Shown here piece by piece: positions 1-6,213 of a stretch of DNA of 8,431 nt. The DNA is from Bdellovibrionales bacterium (GTDB lineage: Bacteria > Bdellovibrionota > Bdellovibrionia > Bdellovibrionales > JAMPXM01): NCBI GenBank assembly GCA_005792225.1, contig SXSP01000285.1, forward strand, positions 1 to 8,431. The letters are read 5' to 3'. The position numbers were made by a program, and so were the translations under genes. The notes under the pieces were generated by a model. The model ran no database searches and was not told the DNA's origin. It saw only the letters and a list, made by a program, of their open reading frames with translations. Each line of letters starts with the position of its first letter. Within the stretch, counting starts at the first letter, position 1.

Positions 1-1376
1 CCTAAGCCGCTCGCCTTCACTCCGCCGAACGGAACGCGCAAGTCGCGTTCAAGCCAAGTGTTGACCCAAACGGTCCCCGCATGAAGTTTGGCGGAAACTC
101 CGTGCGCGCGTTTCAACGACTCCGTCCAGACGGTGGCCGAGAGTCCGTACGTTACGCCGTTGGCCATCATGATCGCATCATCTTCCGAATCAAACGGAGT
201 GACCGAAACGACGGGACCGAAGATCTCCTCTTGCTGAATCCGAGACGCATTTTCGGTCCCCGTGAGAATGGTCGGCGCGATGAAGTAGCCCTTCTGAAAG
301 CGAGAATCGAGCTGGGGCCTTTCCCCGCCCGCGAGGAACTTGAGTTTTTCGCTGCGAGCATGATCGAGGAATGACTCGACCTTCTCGAGGTGTTCTCGGG
401 AAACGACGGGTCCCATGAAAACACTGGCGTCCCTCGGATCACCGACTTTGAGTTCCCGAGTTTTAGCGACGAAACTTTCGAGAAAACGATCAAAGATCGC
501 TCGTTGTACGTACACGCGCGAACCGCAGAGACAGATCTCGCCCTGATTGAGAAAGCTGGAGCGAACCGTGGTCGCCACGGCTTTCTCAAGATCCGCATCA
601 TCAAAGATGATATTCGGATTTTTTCCGCCGAGTTCGAGGGAAAGTTTTTTGAAATGCGGAGCCGCTGCCTGAGCAATGATTTTTCCGGTGGACGTGCCTC
701 CCGTAAAACTGATCAAGGGCACATCACGGTGCTCAACTAGAGGTTGGCCCACGCGCGGGCCCGTTCCGAAGACGATGTTCACGACGCCGGGCGGGAGACC
801 GACATCTCTCATCACTTCGGCTAGCAAATAGGCCGCGTAGGATGTCAACTCCGACGGTTTACAAACGGCCGTGTTTCCGAAGGCGATAGCGGGAGCGATT
901 TTCCATGTCAGGAGATAAAGCGGAAGATTCCACGGCGAGATCAGGCCAGCGACTCCCAGCGGCTCACGGACGACGTAGTTGAAAGTGGCTCCGCTCATCT
1001 GGGTCGCTTGTTCGTGCTGATGCAAGATGGCGCCCGCGAAAAAGCGAAAATTTTGAATCGCGCGTGGAATATCCATCTTCGCCGCGAGCCAAACAGGTTT
1101 CCCCTGATCTTGGGACTCGGCTTCGGCGAATTCAGTGAGCCTCGCCTCGATGCCGTCGGCGATCTTGTAAAGAAATTTTGCGCGGTCTTCGGCCTTCAAT
1201 CCTGACCAAGTCGGAAAAGCAAGGCGGGCTTTTGAGACCGCACGGTCAACGTCTTCAGCCGTTGAATTTGCGATCTCGCAGTGGGGTTCACCGACGCTCG
1301 GGTCAAAGCTCGGGAGATAGTCTCCCTTAGCGGGTACGGAAAATTCTCCGCCGATGAAATTGAGGAGTCGCTTCAC
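1..1376 (-). CDS. 2-aminomuconic / 2-hydroxymuconic semialdehyde dehydrogenase (ALDH8A1-like), C-terminus cut by window edge
   Basis: NAD-dependent aldehyde dehydrogenase, probably oxidising 2-aminomuconate (or 2-hydroxymuconate) semialdehyde to the acid in the cytoplasm. I translated 458 residues from the reverse strand; perhaps 25-30 more lie off the left edge. Visible motifs: SPWN with Asn150; the FTGGTSTG cofactor loop at 224-231; general base Glu248 in LELGGKNP; nucleophile Cys282 in NQGEICLCGSR; the EEIFGPV motif at 383-389; PFGGVKASG near the end. The ICLC context, GTGPRVG at 204-210 and the DIPRAIQNFRFFAG stretch match what I remember of ALDH8A1 and bacterial aminomuconate semialdehyde dehydrogenases rather than betaine or acetaldehyde enzymes. 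Arg444 falls where the substrate-carboxylate Arg of the bacterial enzyme is expected. The GTG start overlaps the upstream asparaginase stop (GTGA) and has a GGAGG six bases before it. Family is certain; the exact semialdehyde is inferred. Confidence 0.88.
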   Translation of the reverse strand, partial: MKRLLNFIGGEFSVPAKGDYLPSFDPSVGEPHCEIANSTAEDVDRAVSKARLAFPTWSGLKAEDRAKFLYKIADGIEARLTEFAEAESQDQGKPVWLAAKMDIPRAIQNFRFFAGAILHQHEQATQMSGATFNYVVREPLGVAGLISPWNLPLYLLTWKIAPAIAFGNTAVCKPSELTSYAAYLLAEVMRDVGLPPGVVNIVFGTGPRVGQPLVEHRDVPLISFTGGTSTGKIIAQAAAPHFKKLSLELGGKNPNIIFDDADLEKAVATTVRSSFLNQGEICLCGSRVYVQRAIFDRFLESFVAKTRELKVGDPRDASVFMGPVVSREHLEKVESFLDHARSEKLKFLAGGERPQLDSRFQKGYFIAPTILTGTENASRIQQEEIFGPVVSVTPFDSEDDAIMMANGVTYGLSATVWTESLKRAHGVSAKLHAGTVWVNTWLERDLRVPFGGVKASGL

Positions 1377-2446
1377 CGCTCGCCTCCAAAGTGATGGCCG
1401 CATCCGGGGCCGTGTTCGTGATCAACGTACTTTTCGAAGTCGAAATCCCAGCGGTCCTCGTCGGGATCCCAAGGATCGTAGGGAACAATCGACGACATAT
1501 TCGCGCGGAGGGAAGGCGGAATGCATTCATCAACAACGAAGGCTTTCTGCCGCTCGAGCTTATAGGGATTTCGCAGTGAAAAGCCGAGAACACCTAAAAC
1601 GTAGCGTGCGACGTACCAAGTTGCTTGCGTATCCCAACCGTGCGCGATCTTGATGACGACCCCGAGGCCTTCAGGAAAATCCGGGTGACGTATTGAGAGA
1701 CCGAGCAGCCCATCGGCCCCTTCCTTCGCGATGACGTTTCCGCCGCAGGATTTTAGGATCGTCGAGTCGAGGCGGTTGAATCCCCCGACGAGATCGGGCT
1801 TTTCGATCATCGCGTTCCAAATCCAGTCTTCATCTTGAGTGACAGCGAGGTGAGCGTAGAGCTTGGCGAGTTCGGTCACGGTCGTCGAGATCGTGGGGAG
1901 CCCGCAGCCATCTTTCGCGGTCACCTGGGGATTCCATTCCGAGCCCAAGACATTTCGTACGAGTCCCAAATAAGCTTGGTGAAAAGGATGGTGCGGCCAA
2001 GTGTAGCCAACGCGCGACCACCCACGGAGCTGACAGCCCCGCAAGATCGCCGCGTGCTTTCCGGAACAGGGATGATACCAGCGCCGCGCGCGTCTCATCT
2101 GCCTGCCGAACTGCATGAGCGGGAGCGCGAAGGGAGTTTGCATGAGTCCCATTTCCGATGGCTTCAAAATCGCACGCACCGCCGCGATATGCTCAGGCTC
2201 GGCGTTGTGGCTCGCAACACTCACCGCTTTGCTCTCAAGCGAAAGCAGAGGATCGAGGTCTCTTGCGAAAACCTTCATTTGCAGCGGTTTCATCATCGAG
2301 CGACCGTAGCAGAGGACGTTTCCACCGTAGGCGTAGACAACTTTTTTACCCGACACCCAGGAAATCGCGCCGTGAATGGTCACCTCAGAGACGCCGTTAC
2401 GACGGTAGTCGACGAGCGGGACCCAATCTTGACTTGATGCCGACAT
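1373..2446 (-). CDS. Asparaginase II family protein (Rhizobium etli type, PF06089-like)
   Basis: Probable amidohydrolase of the R. etli-type asparaginase family, which hydrolyses L-asparagine to aspartate and ammonia; this member's substrate is unproven. It has 357 residues, close to the roughly 370 of the R. etli enzyme. Family hallmarks are present: GRSMMKP with the Ser50/Lys53 pair, ASHNAEPEH with Ser79, HPCSGKHA with Cys127/Lys130, KDGCGLP with Cys181, and AKEGADG with Lys241. These match the two Ser-Lys pairs and the Cys/Lys zinc ligands known from the R. etli structure. Cys234 is a further candidate. No signal peptide is seen, so it should be cytoplasmic. The last 70 residues are unlike the core: acidic and Trp-rich, ending in a His/Cys cluster (343-352). 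The ATG start has AGGGAG six bases upstream. It lies 20 bases after the flavin oxidoreductase and overlaps the aldehyde dehydrogenase, so it belongs to the same operon. It might act on a pathway amide instead of asparagine. Confidence 0.85.
   Translation of the reverse strand: MSASSQDWVPLVDYRRNGVSEVTIHGAISWVSGKKVVYAYGGNVLCYGRSMMKPLQMKVFARDLDPLLSLESKAVSVASHNAEPEHIAAVRAILKPSEMGLMQTPFALPLMQFGRQMRRARRWYHPCSGKHAAILRGCQLRGWSRVGYTWPHHPFHQAYLGLVRNVLGSEWNPQVTAKDGCGLPTISTTVTELAKLYAHLAVTQDEDWIWNAMIEKPDLVGGFNRLDSTILKSCGGNVIAKEGADGLLGLSIRHPDFPEGLGVVIKIAHGWDTQATWYVARYVLGVLGFSLRNPYKLERQKAFVVDECIPPSLRANMSSIVPYDPWDPDEDRWDFDFEKYVDHEHGPGCGHHFGGER
1383..1387 (-). promoter_or_regulatory. Ribosome binding site GGAGG fixing the GTG start of the aldehyde dehydrogenase
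   Basis: On the minus strand GGAGG is followed by six bases and then GTG. The site lies inside the last codons of the upstream asparaginase, and the GTG overlaps that gene's TGA by GTGA. This decides the start and suggests translational coupling of the two proteins. Confidence 0.75.
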
Positions 2447-2466
2447 AATTCACTCCCTCTCTCGAG

Positions 2467-2919
2467 TTAGACGCGAGCCTCTTCCATAAACCAGCGCATC
2501 GATCTCTTGATGTCTTCGTTGTCGTGATTATTGAAATCAAACCAGAGCATCACGCGATCCTCCGGGTGAAAACGCTCACTCATCTGCTCGCGAATGTCTT
2601 CGGCCGTACCGACGAGCGCGTTTGAAACCGCTTGCGCCACTTTCGCGGGATCGACCGTTCCCTCCATCGCGCTCCAGTACGCGAGCATCGACTTCTCAGC
2701 CGTCTCACGGGCCCGAGTGCGGCGCGCCTCAAGCGAGCGCCCTGGTGTTTCATCAATAAAGACGAGAGCCGTGCGTGGCATGTGCGCGCGCGACCAGGGG
2801 CCACCGGCTGCATTGTAAACAGATTTCATTCTCTCGTGCGTTTCCTCGATGACTTGTGCGGGAGTGATCGAGAGGTTAAAGACACCCACGGGCATGAACT
2901 CGTTTGCGAGCGCTTGCAC
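2467..2919 (-). pseudogene. C-terminal part of the frameshifted luciferase-like flavin oxidoreductase
   Basis: This frame carries the last third of the luciferase-like monooxygenase whose N-terminal two thirds are at 2958-3686. The coding frame is open well upstream of 2919, through the stretch reading GVIPFEAPLNLLRL and HEPAVQALANEF, back to the break near 3000, so the GTG at 2919 is not a real start and has no ribosome binding site. From 3686 to 2467 there are 1220 bases, and one added base makes 1221, exactly 407 codons: a repaired protein of 406 residues. Nothing else is damaged; the end, ordinary-looking and charged, reads to a normal TAA 20 bases before the asparaginase ATG. As it stands this part would not be made unless ribosomes shift frame or the sequence is wrong at the break. 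Confidence 0.75.
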
Positions 2920-2957
2920 GGCAGGTTCGTGCGCCCCGATCGTGAGCCTCAGAAGAT

Positions 2958-3686
2958 TCAGAGGGGCTTCGAACGGGATGACTCCAACATCGTCAAAACC
3001 CAGAACGACGGAATCTCGATCGCCTCCGGCTCACGCTCCGAACCGGTTTTCGTTTTCCAGGCCGTGACGACTCTCGCCCAATCTTCATCACTCCGAAAAT
3101 GGGACCGCTTTAAGATCTTGGGTTTCACATCTTTTGAAGCGAAAACATCTCCGCGGAGGAAACGAAGAAAAATCTCGGTCGCCTCCATAAAAATCATTCC
3201 GCGAAGTGCCGGCCAAGCGGCCTTTTCGATTTCATCGCGTGGTCGAACGCCGTAGGGAATGTTTGAATAAGGGAACCGCCCGCTCGCAAAGCCGATGTTG
3301 AGGAGACGCGACTCCCCCTCTTCTAAACCATGGAGCGAGAGAAACATACGGACCGCTTCCGCGTGCGCCATCGGACCGCCGTTACAGAGAATGTTGCGAA
3401 TTGCGGAGCCAACGTGAATTTGTTTAGTCTGCGCGAATATTTTTTGCGCAATCTGTAAGATATCGGTGTTGAGACCGATTTCTCCCTTAAATTGCGGAAT
3501 GACCGCACCGGGATTTCTTTTTTGAACTTGGCTCGAGAGATGCGTTTCGGCCACCCACGCGGTTTCAAAGCCCAAGGCGTCGGCCAGACGAACTTGATCA
3601 AAGAAATTTTGAAACATCACGCGCTCAGATGGTTTGTGCCCATCAATTTCGTTTTGCCCGAGCGCAAAGAAGATATCGTATTTCAT
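2958..3686 (-). CDS. N-terminal part of an LLM-class flavin-dependent oxidoreductase, ended early by a frameshift
   Basis: Luciferase-like monooxygenase superfamily protein: a TIM-barrel enzyme that normally uses reduced FMN or F420 to oxidise a small substrate; the substrate is not recognisable here. Residues 1-229 look native: an opening beta strand (YDIFFALG), FFDQVRLADALGFETAWVAETH at 28-49, typical of the family, then HVGSAIRNILCNGGPMAHAEA at 91-111 in place of the usual GTAV-type strand, and GFASGRF at 132-138. After Trp229 the frame goes wrong and stops 13 codons later. The true continuation is in another frame (2467-2919 entry). The ATG overlaps the stop of the upstream SDR as TAATG, so translation is probably coupled to it. 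The lesion is a single base missing in a T-run or G-run. It may be a recent mutation or a sequencing/assembly error, so a working 406-residue enzyme cannot be excluded. Confidence 0.8.
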   Translation of the reverse strand: MKYDIFFALGQNEIDGHKPSERVMFQNFFDQVRLADALGFETAWVAETHLSSQVQKRNPGAVIPQFKGEIGLNTDILQIAQKIFAQTKQIHVGSAIRNILCNGGPMAHAEAVRMFLSLHGLEEGESRLLNIGFASGRFPYSNIPYGVRPRDEIEKAAWPALRGMIFMEATEIFLRFLRGDVFASKDVKPKILKRSHFRSDEDWARVVTAWKTKTGSEREPEAIEIPSFWVLTMLESSRSKPL

Positions 3687-4465
3687 TAGATTGCCCCGAT
3701 TCTTCCGCCGTCGACGGGAAGAGCCACACCGGTGATAAATCCGGCCGAAGGACTCGCCAAGAAAGCGACGGCCGCAGCAATTTCCTCCGGTTCACCGAAG
3801 CGCTTCACGGGAGTGACGGCCTTCCACTCCTCGGCCACTTGCACTTCGGTCTTCCCCGATTTTTCGGCCGCGGCTTTTATGAGAGAGCTCAATCTCTCCG
3901 TTCGCGTATAACCTGGGAGCACCGAATTCACGGTGATTCCGAAGGGCGCAACTTCGCTTGCGAGAGTCTTCGCCCAAGAGGCCGTTGCTGCCCGCACGGT
4001 GTTGGAGACGCCGAGACCCGGAATCGGCATACGCACCGAAGTCGAGATGACGTTGAGGATGCGACCGAAGCCGCGGCTTTTCATTCCGGGTATCAGAGTT
4101 TGCGCGAGCAATTGGTTCGTGAGCACGTGCTGATGAAACGCTTTTGAAAATTCGTCGAGTGCAGCATCCGTGATCGGACCTCCCTTAGGACCAGAGCTGT
4201 TGTTCACGAGAATTTCGATGGCTCCTCCGCAAGCTTGCAGTTCCGCTTCAACGAGGGAGCGAAGCTTCGCGTGATCTGTCACATCACAAACGAGCAGTCG
4301 CGAATCAGGAATTTCGCGTAAAACGGAGCGAAGTTTGTCTTCCGTTCTCGCGACACCGATCACGCGCGCACCGAGTTCCCCTAACGATGTTGCGATGGCC
4401 GCCCCGATACCGCCCGAAGCTCCGCAGACGAGGGCTGTTTTTCCTTTTAAGTTCGTGTTCAACAT
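3686..4465 (-). CDS. Short-chain dehydrogenase/reductase (SDR) with altered catalytic motif
   Basis: Rossmann-fold SDR of 259 residues, the usual size for a 3-oxoacyl-ACP reductase-like SDR. The N-terminal nucleotide motif is GASGGIG (15-21); Asp61 in VCDVTD and the NNS version of the NNAG motif (88-90) follow; the C-terminus has PVDGG (250-254). The catalytic Ser region is present (Ser141/Ser143), but the place of YxxxK reads SNTVR at 154-158, so both Tyr and Lys are replaced. I recall an SDR subgroup with LSNxxR here, so this is probably a family trait and not decay. The reaction is therefore uncertain: oxidoreduction by another mechanism, isomerisation or binding. The ATG has AGGAG six bases upstream and lies 11 bases after the antiporter stop. 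It overlaps the flavin oxidoreductase start (TAATG). It travels with an aminomuconate semialdehyde dehydrogenase-like gene, and I recall similar SDRs near 3-hydroxyanthranilate genes in other bacteria. Confidence 0.85.
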   Translation of the reverse strand: MLNTNLKGKTALVCGASGGIGAAIATSLGELGARVIGVARTEDKLRSVLREIPDSRLLVCDVTDHAKLRSLVEAELQACGGAIEILVNNSSGPKGGPITDAALDEFSKAFHQHVLTNQLLAQTLIPGMKSRGFGRILNVISTSVRMPIPGLGVSNTVRAATASWAKTLASEVAPFGITVNSVLPGYTRTERLSSLIKAAAEKSGKTEVQVAEEWKAVTPVKRFGEPEEIAAAVAFLASPSAGFITGVALPVDGGRIGAI

Positions 4466-4476
4466 TCCTCGCTCCT

Positions 4477-5475
4477 TTAAGCTCTCAAGGCTCGACGTAT
4501 CAATGGGCCGCTCAACATCGATGTCGCAAACGCCATAATGACGAGAGCGACAAAAAGTTTTGGCGTAATGAGGCCCGCATCGAGCGCGGCTAACCCCAAG
4601 ATCACTTCCATGGCACCTCGCGAGTTCATCGCGAAGGCGACGGCCCAGGCCTCTCCCCTATTTAGACCGGCAACTCTAGCGGCAATTCCGCACCCGGTCA
4701 CTTTTCCTAAACACGCGACCACGAGCACCAAGAGAACTAAGACGATATCGATGTGCTGCGCAAAATCGACGCGCAATCCCACCGTCGCGAAGAAAAATGG
4801 CCCGAGCCATTCGCGCGCGACTTTCGTGAAACGCGCGGAGCGATCCGCGTATTTCGATGCGCCCCAGGCGAGTCCGATGCAAAAAGCCGCGAGCGTCACC
4901 AGACCGTGGAACGAGCCGCCGGCCGCAAAGGCGAAGAGGAACCACGCGATGAGGTCCGTGAGAACGGCGGCCGTCATCGTGATCACTCCCATGCGCGACT
5001 GATAGAGCCCGAGGTCCATCAAGGTCTTCGCGATCACGGGGACGGCGGAAATGGAAAGAGCCGTTGCAAAAAACAGCGGCAACTGCCAACCCTCGGCTTG
5101 AGGTCCTGCAAGTTCCTGCTGGGCCCACTCCTGGACACTCAAGATAGAAATGAGTCCGAGTACGAAGGGCACAACAGAACCGCCAATGGTCACTGCGAAC
5201 GATATTCGCGCGTTTTTAAGAGCCGAAGTGATGGGAATCGCGAGGCCCGCCGCCACCAAAAAAAGCAAAACCGAACTCTGTCTGACGAACGAGAATACTT
5301 GCGTCTGCGACGCCTGCATCCAATCAAGAACGGTGGGCCCGAGAAAAATGCCGGTGGCGAGTTCACCCAAGATCGAGGGTTGCTTAAGCTTGACGGTGAG
5401 AAGGCCGAACGCCTTGGCCGCAAGCGCAAGACCGACGATGCTGAAGATGACGACAATTAATTCTTGGGAAGACAT
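4477..5475 (-). CDS. Cation:proton antiporter, CPA2-like (Na_H_Exchanger family), compact form
   Basis: Inner-membrane protein of 332 residues with about 11 hydrophobic segments, starting at residues 5-28 and ending with 307-328. Family features: GELATGIFLGPTVL at 37-50, the VPVIAKTLMDLGL helix around 145-157, the core helix with TAAVLTDLIAW at 168-178, GPFFFATVGLRVD at 225-237, and NSRGAMEVILGL at 284-295. It probably exchanges Na+ or K+ for H+. Two oddities: Thr173-Asp174 stands where many relatives have two Asp or Asn-Asp, and the stretch between this helix and the next (from about 183 to 190) is much shorter than usual, so one or two helices seem missing. I chose the ATG at 5475; the frame is open to a TTG at 5523, but that TTG lies upstream of a good -35/-10 pair. 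No ribosome binding site precedes the ATG, in keeping with a leaderless mRNA. It is the first gene of the minus-strand operon. Confidence 0.82.
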   Translation of the reverse strand: MSSQELIVVIFSIVGLALAAKAFGLLTVKLKQPSILGELATGIFLGPTVLDWMQASQTQVFSFVRQSSVLLFLVAAGLAIPITSALKNARISFAVTIGGSVVPFVLGLISILSVQEWAQQELAGPQAEGWQLPLFFATALSISAVPVIAKTLMDLGLYQSRMGVITMTAAVLTDLIAWFLFAFAAGGSFHGLVTLAAFCIGLAWGASKYADRSARFTKVAREWLGPFFFATVGLRVDFAQHIDIVLVLLVLVVACLGKVTGCGIAARVAGLNRGEAWAVAFAMNSRGAMEVILGLAALDAGLITPKLFVALVIMAFATSMLSGPLIRRALRA

Positions 5476-5484
5476 GCGACGAGG

Positions 5485-5514
5485 AGGATAGGAGGAGCCC
5501 CTCCACCCTGTCAA
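5485..5514 (-). promoter_or_regulatory. Sigma70-like promoter of the antiporter/catabolic operon
   Basis: On the minus strand a perfect TTGACA (5509-5514) and TATCCT (5485-5490) are 18 bases apart. Only nine bases separate the -10 from the ATG at 5475, so transcription should begin within a few bases of the start codon, giving a leaderless or nearly leaderless mRNA. This fits the missing ribosome binding site there. The spacer contains an inverted repeat (GGAGG-AGCC-CCTCC, 5491-5504) that could be an operator. Confidence 0.55.
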
Positions 5515-5549
5515 AACGTACAACGCTCGGACTCTGAGCCATCACTCGA

Positions 5550-5578
5550 TTGCGCGGGTTCCATTGAGATCGTAGACT
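5550..5578 (+). promoter_or_regulatory. Probable promoter of the pyrophosphatase gene
   Basis: TTGCGC (5550-5555) and TAGACT (5573-5578) are 17 bases apart and would start a transcript near 5585, leaving a short leader with the AAGGAG site. The match to consensus is moderate (3 of 6 and 4 of 6). It is divergent from the antiporter promoter in the same 125-base gap. Confidence 0.4.
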
Positions 5579-5589
5579 GCTCAGCATCA

Positions 5590-5595
5590 AAGGAG
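5590..5595 (+). promoter_or_regulatory. Ribosome binding site AAGGAG of the pyrophosphatase gene
   Basis: AAGGAG followed by five bases and ATG at 5601. It fixes the start of the pyrophosphatase. Confidence 0.75.
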
Positions 5596-5600
5596 TTCCT

Positions 5601-6152
5601 ATGCACCCATGGCATGATGTCGAAATTGGTGAAGACGCCCCCGACCTGGTTCCCGTAATCATCGAGGTGCCGCAGGGCTCAAAGAACAAGTACGAACTCG
5701 ACAAGCCCTCGGGACTCTTAAAGGTCGACCGCGTCCTTTTCAGCAGCGTCGTGTACCCGGCGAACTACGGATTTATTCCGCAAACGTACTGCGAAGATCA
5801 TGATCCGCTCGACGTTCTCGTCCTCGGTCAGGAGCCCGTGGTTCCCCTGTCGATCATGACGGTTCGCCCGATTGGCGTCATGAAAATGCTCGATCAAGGC
5901 GAGGCCGACGACAAGATCATCGCGGTTCACGCAAACGATCCCGAGGTCAGCCAGTACCGCTCGATCCATGAGCTTCCTCCTCACCGTTTGAAGGAGGTGA
6001 AACGCTTTTTCGAGGACTACAAGATCCTTGAAAGTAAGAGCGTGAAGGTCGAGAGCTTCGAAGACCGCGAAGCTGCGCTCCAAGTCATCCGCGACGCTTC
6101 GGAACTCTACCAAAAAAATCTCTATCAACTGTTGAAGTCGCGTAAGGGTTGA
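5601..6152 (+). CDS. ppa: Inorganic pyrophosphatase, family I
   Basis: Soluble cytoplasmic enzyme that splits pyrophosphate to two phosphates with Mg2+, pulling biosynthetic reactions forward. It has 183 residues, close to the 175 of E. coli Ppa. The whole active-site set is present, by alignment to E. coli from memory: Glu22, Lys30, Glu32, Arg44, Tyr56, the metal-binding Asp66/Asp68/Asp71 in DHDPLDV, Asp98, Asp103, Lys105, and Tyr140-Lys141. The signature has His67 where Ser, Gly or Asn is more common, and reads [12 protein letters not shown], with QEPVVPL following, which looks like the plant/delta-proteobacterial style of the family. The start is fixed by AAGGAG five bases upstream. It is the first gene of the plus-strand unit, divergent from the antiporter, and is followed after 61 bases by the flavoprotein reductase. 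Confidence 0.96.
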   Translation: MHPWHDVEIGEDAPDLVPVIIEVPQGSKNKYELDKPSGLLKVDRVLFSSVVYPANYGFIPQTYCEDHDPLDVLVLGQEPVVPLSIMTVRPIGVMKMLDQGEADDKIIAVHANDPEVSQYRSIHELPPHRLKEVKRFFEDYKILESKSVKVESFEDREAALQVIRDASELYQKNLYQLLKSRKG

Positions 6153-6164
6153 CGATGCGGACCC

Positions 6165-6187
6165 GAGCCTGCTTCACTAACAGGCTC
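6165..6187 (+). terminator. Small hairpin after the pyrophosphatase gene (weak terminator or attenuator)
   Basis: Perfect 7-base inverted repeat GAGCCTG / CAGGCTC with a 9-base loop, 12 bases after the stop codon. No T-run follows, so it is not a standard intrinsic terminator. It may lower read-through into the next gene or stabilise the upstream mRNA 3' end. Confidence 0.35.
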
Positions 6188-6203
6188 TCAATCATCCAGA
6201 GCC

Positions 6204-6208
6204 GAGGT
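6204..6208 (+). promoter_or_regulatory. Ribosome binding site GAGGT supporting a TTG start
   Basis: GAGG followed by six bases and TTG at 6214. The next in-frame ATG (6253) has no such site, so the TTG start is preferred. Confidence 0.55.
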
Positions 6209-6213
6209 AGCCT

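Noticed and set aside
1835..2437. Plus-strand open frame (200 codons) opposite the asparaginase.
   Set aside because: Rich in Arg, His and Ser with no recognisable motif, while the opposite strand has all asparaginase-family motifs.
2990..3003. Programmed -1 frameshift in the flavin oxidoreductase.
   Set aside because: The in-frame codons TGG GTT TTG do not make a standard slippery heptamer, and I see no clear stimulatory structure. Mutation or sequence error is simpler.
2632..3255. Plus-strand open frame (207 codons) spanning the frameshift in the flavin oxidoreductase.
   Set aside because: Its translation shows no family features; the minus strand explains this DNA on both sides of the break.
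4753..5460. Long plus-strand open frame (235 codons) opposite the antiporter.
   Set aside because: Highly charged, low-complexity translation with no family features; it mirrors a GC-rich membrane protein gene on the other strand.
5473..5523. TTG at 5523 as the antiporter start, adding 16 residues.
   Set aside because: The added residues are not membrane-like, and the TTGACA/TATCCT promoter lies inside this stretch. The ATG at 5475 begins directly before the first helix.
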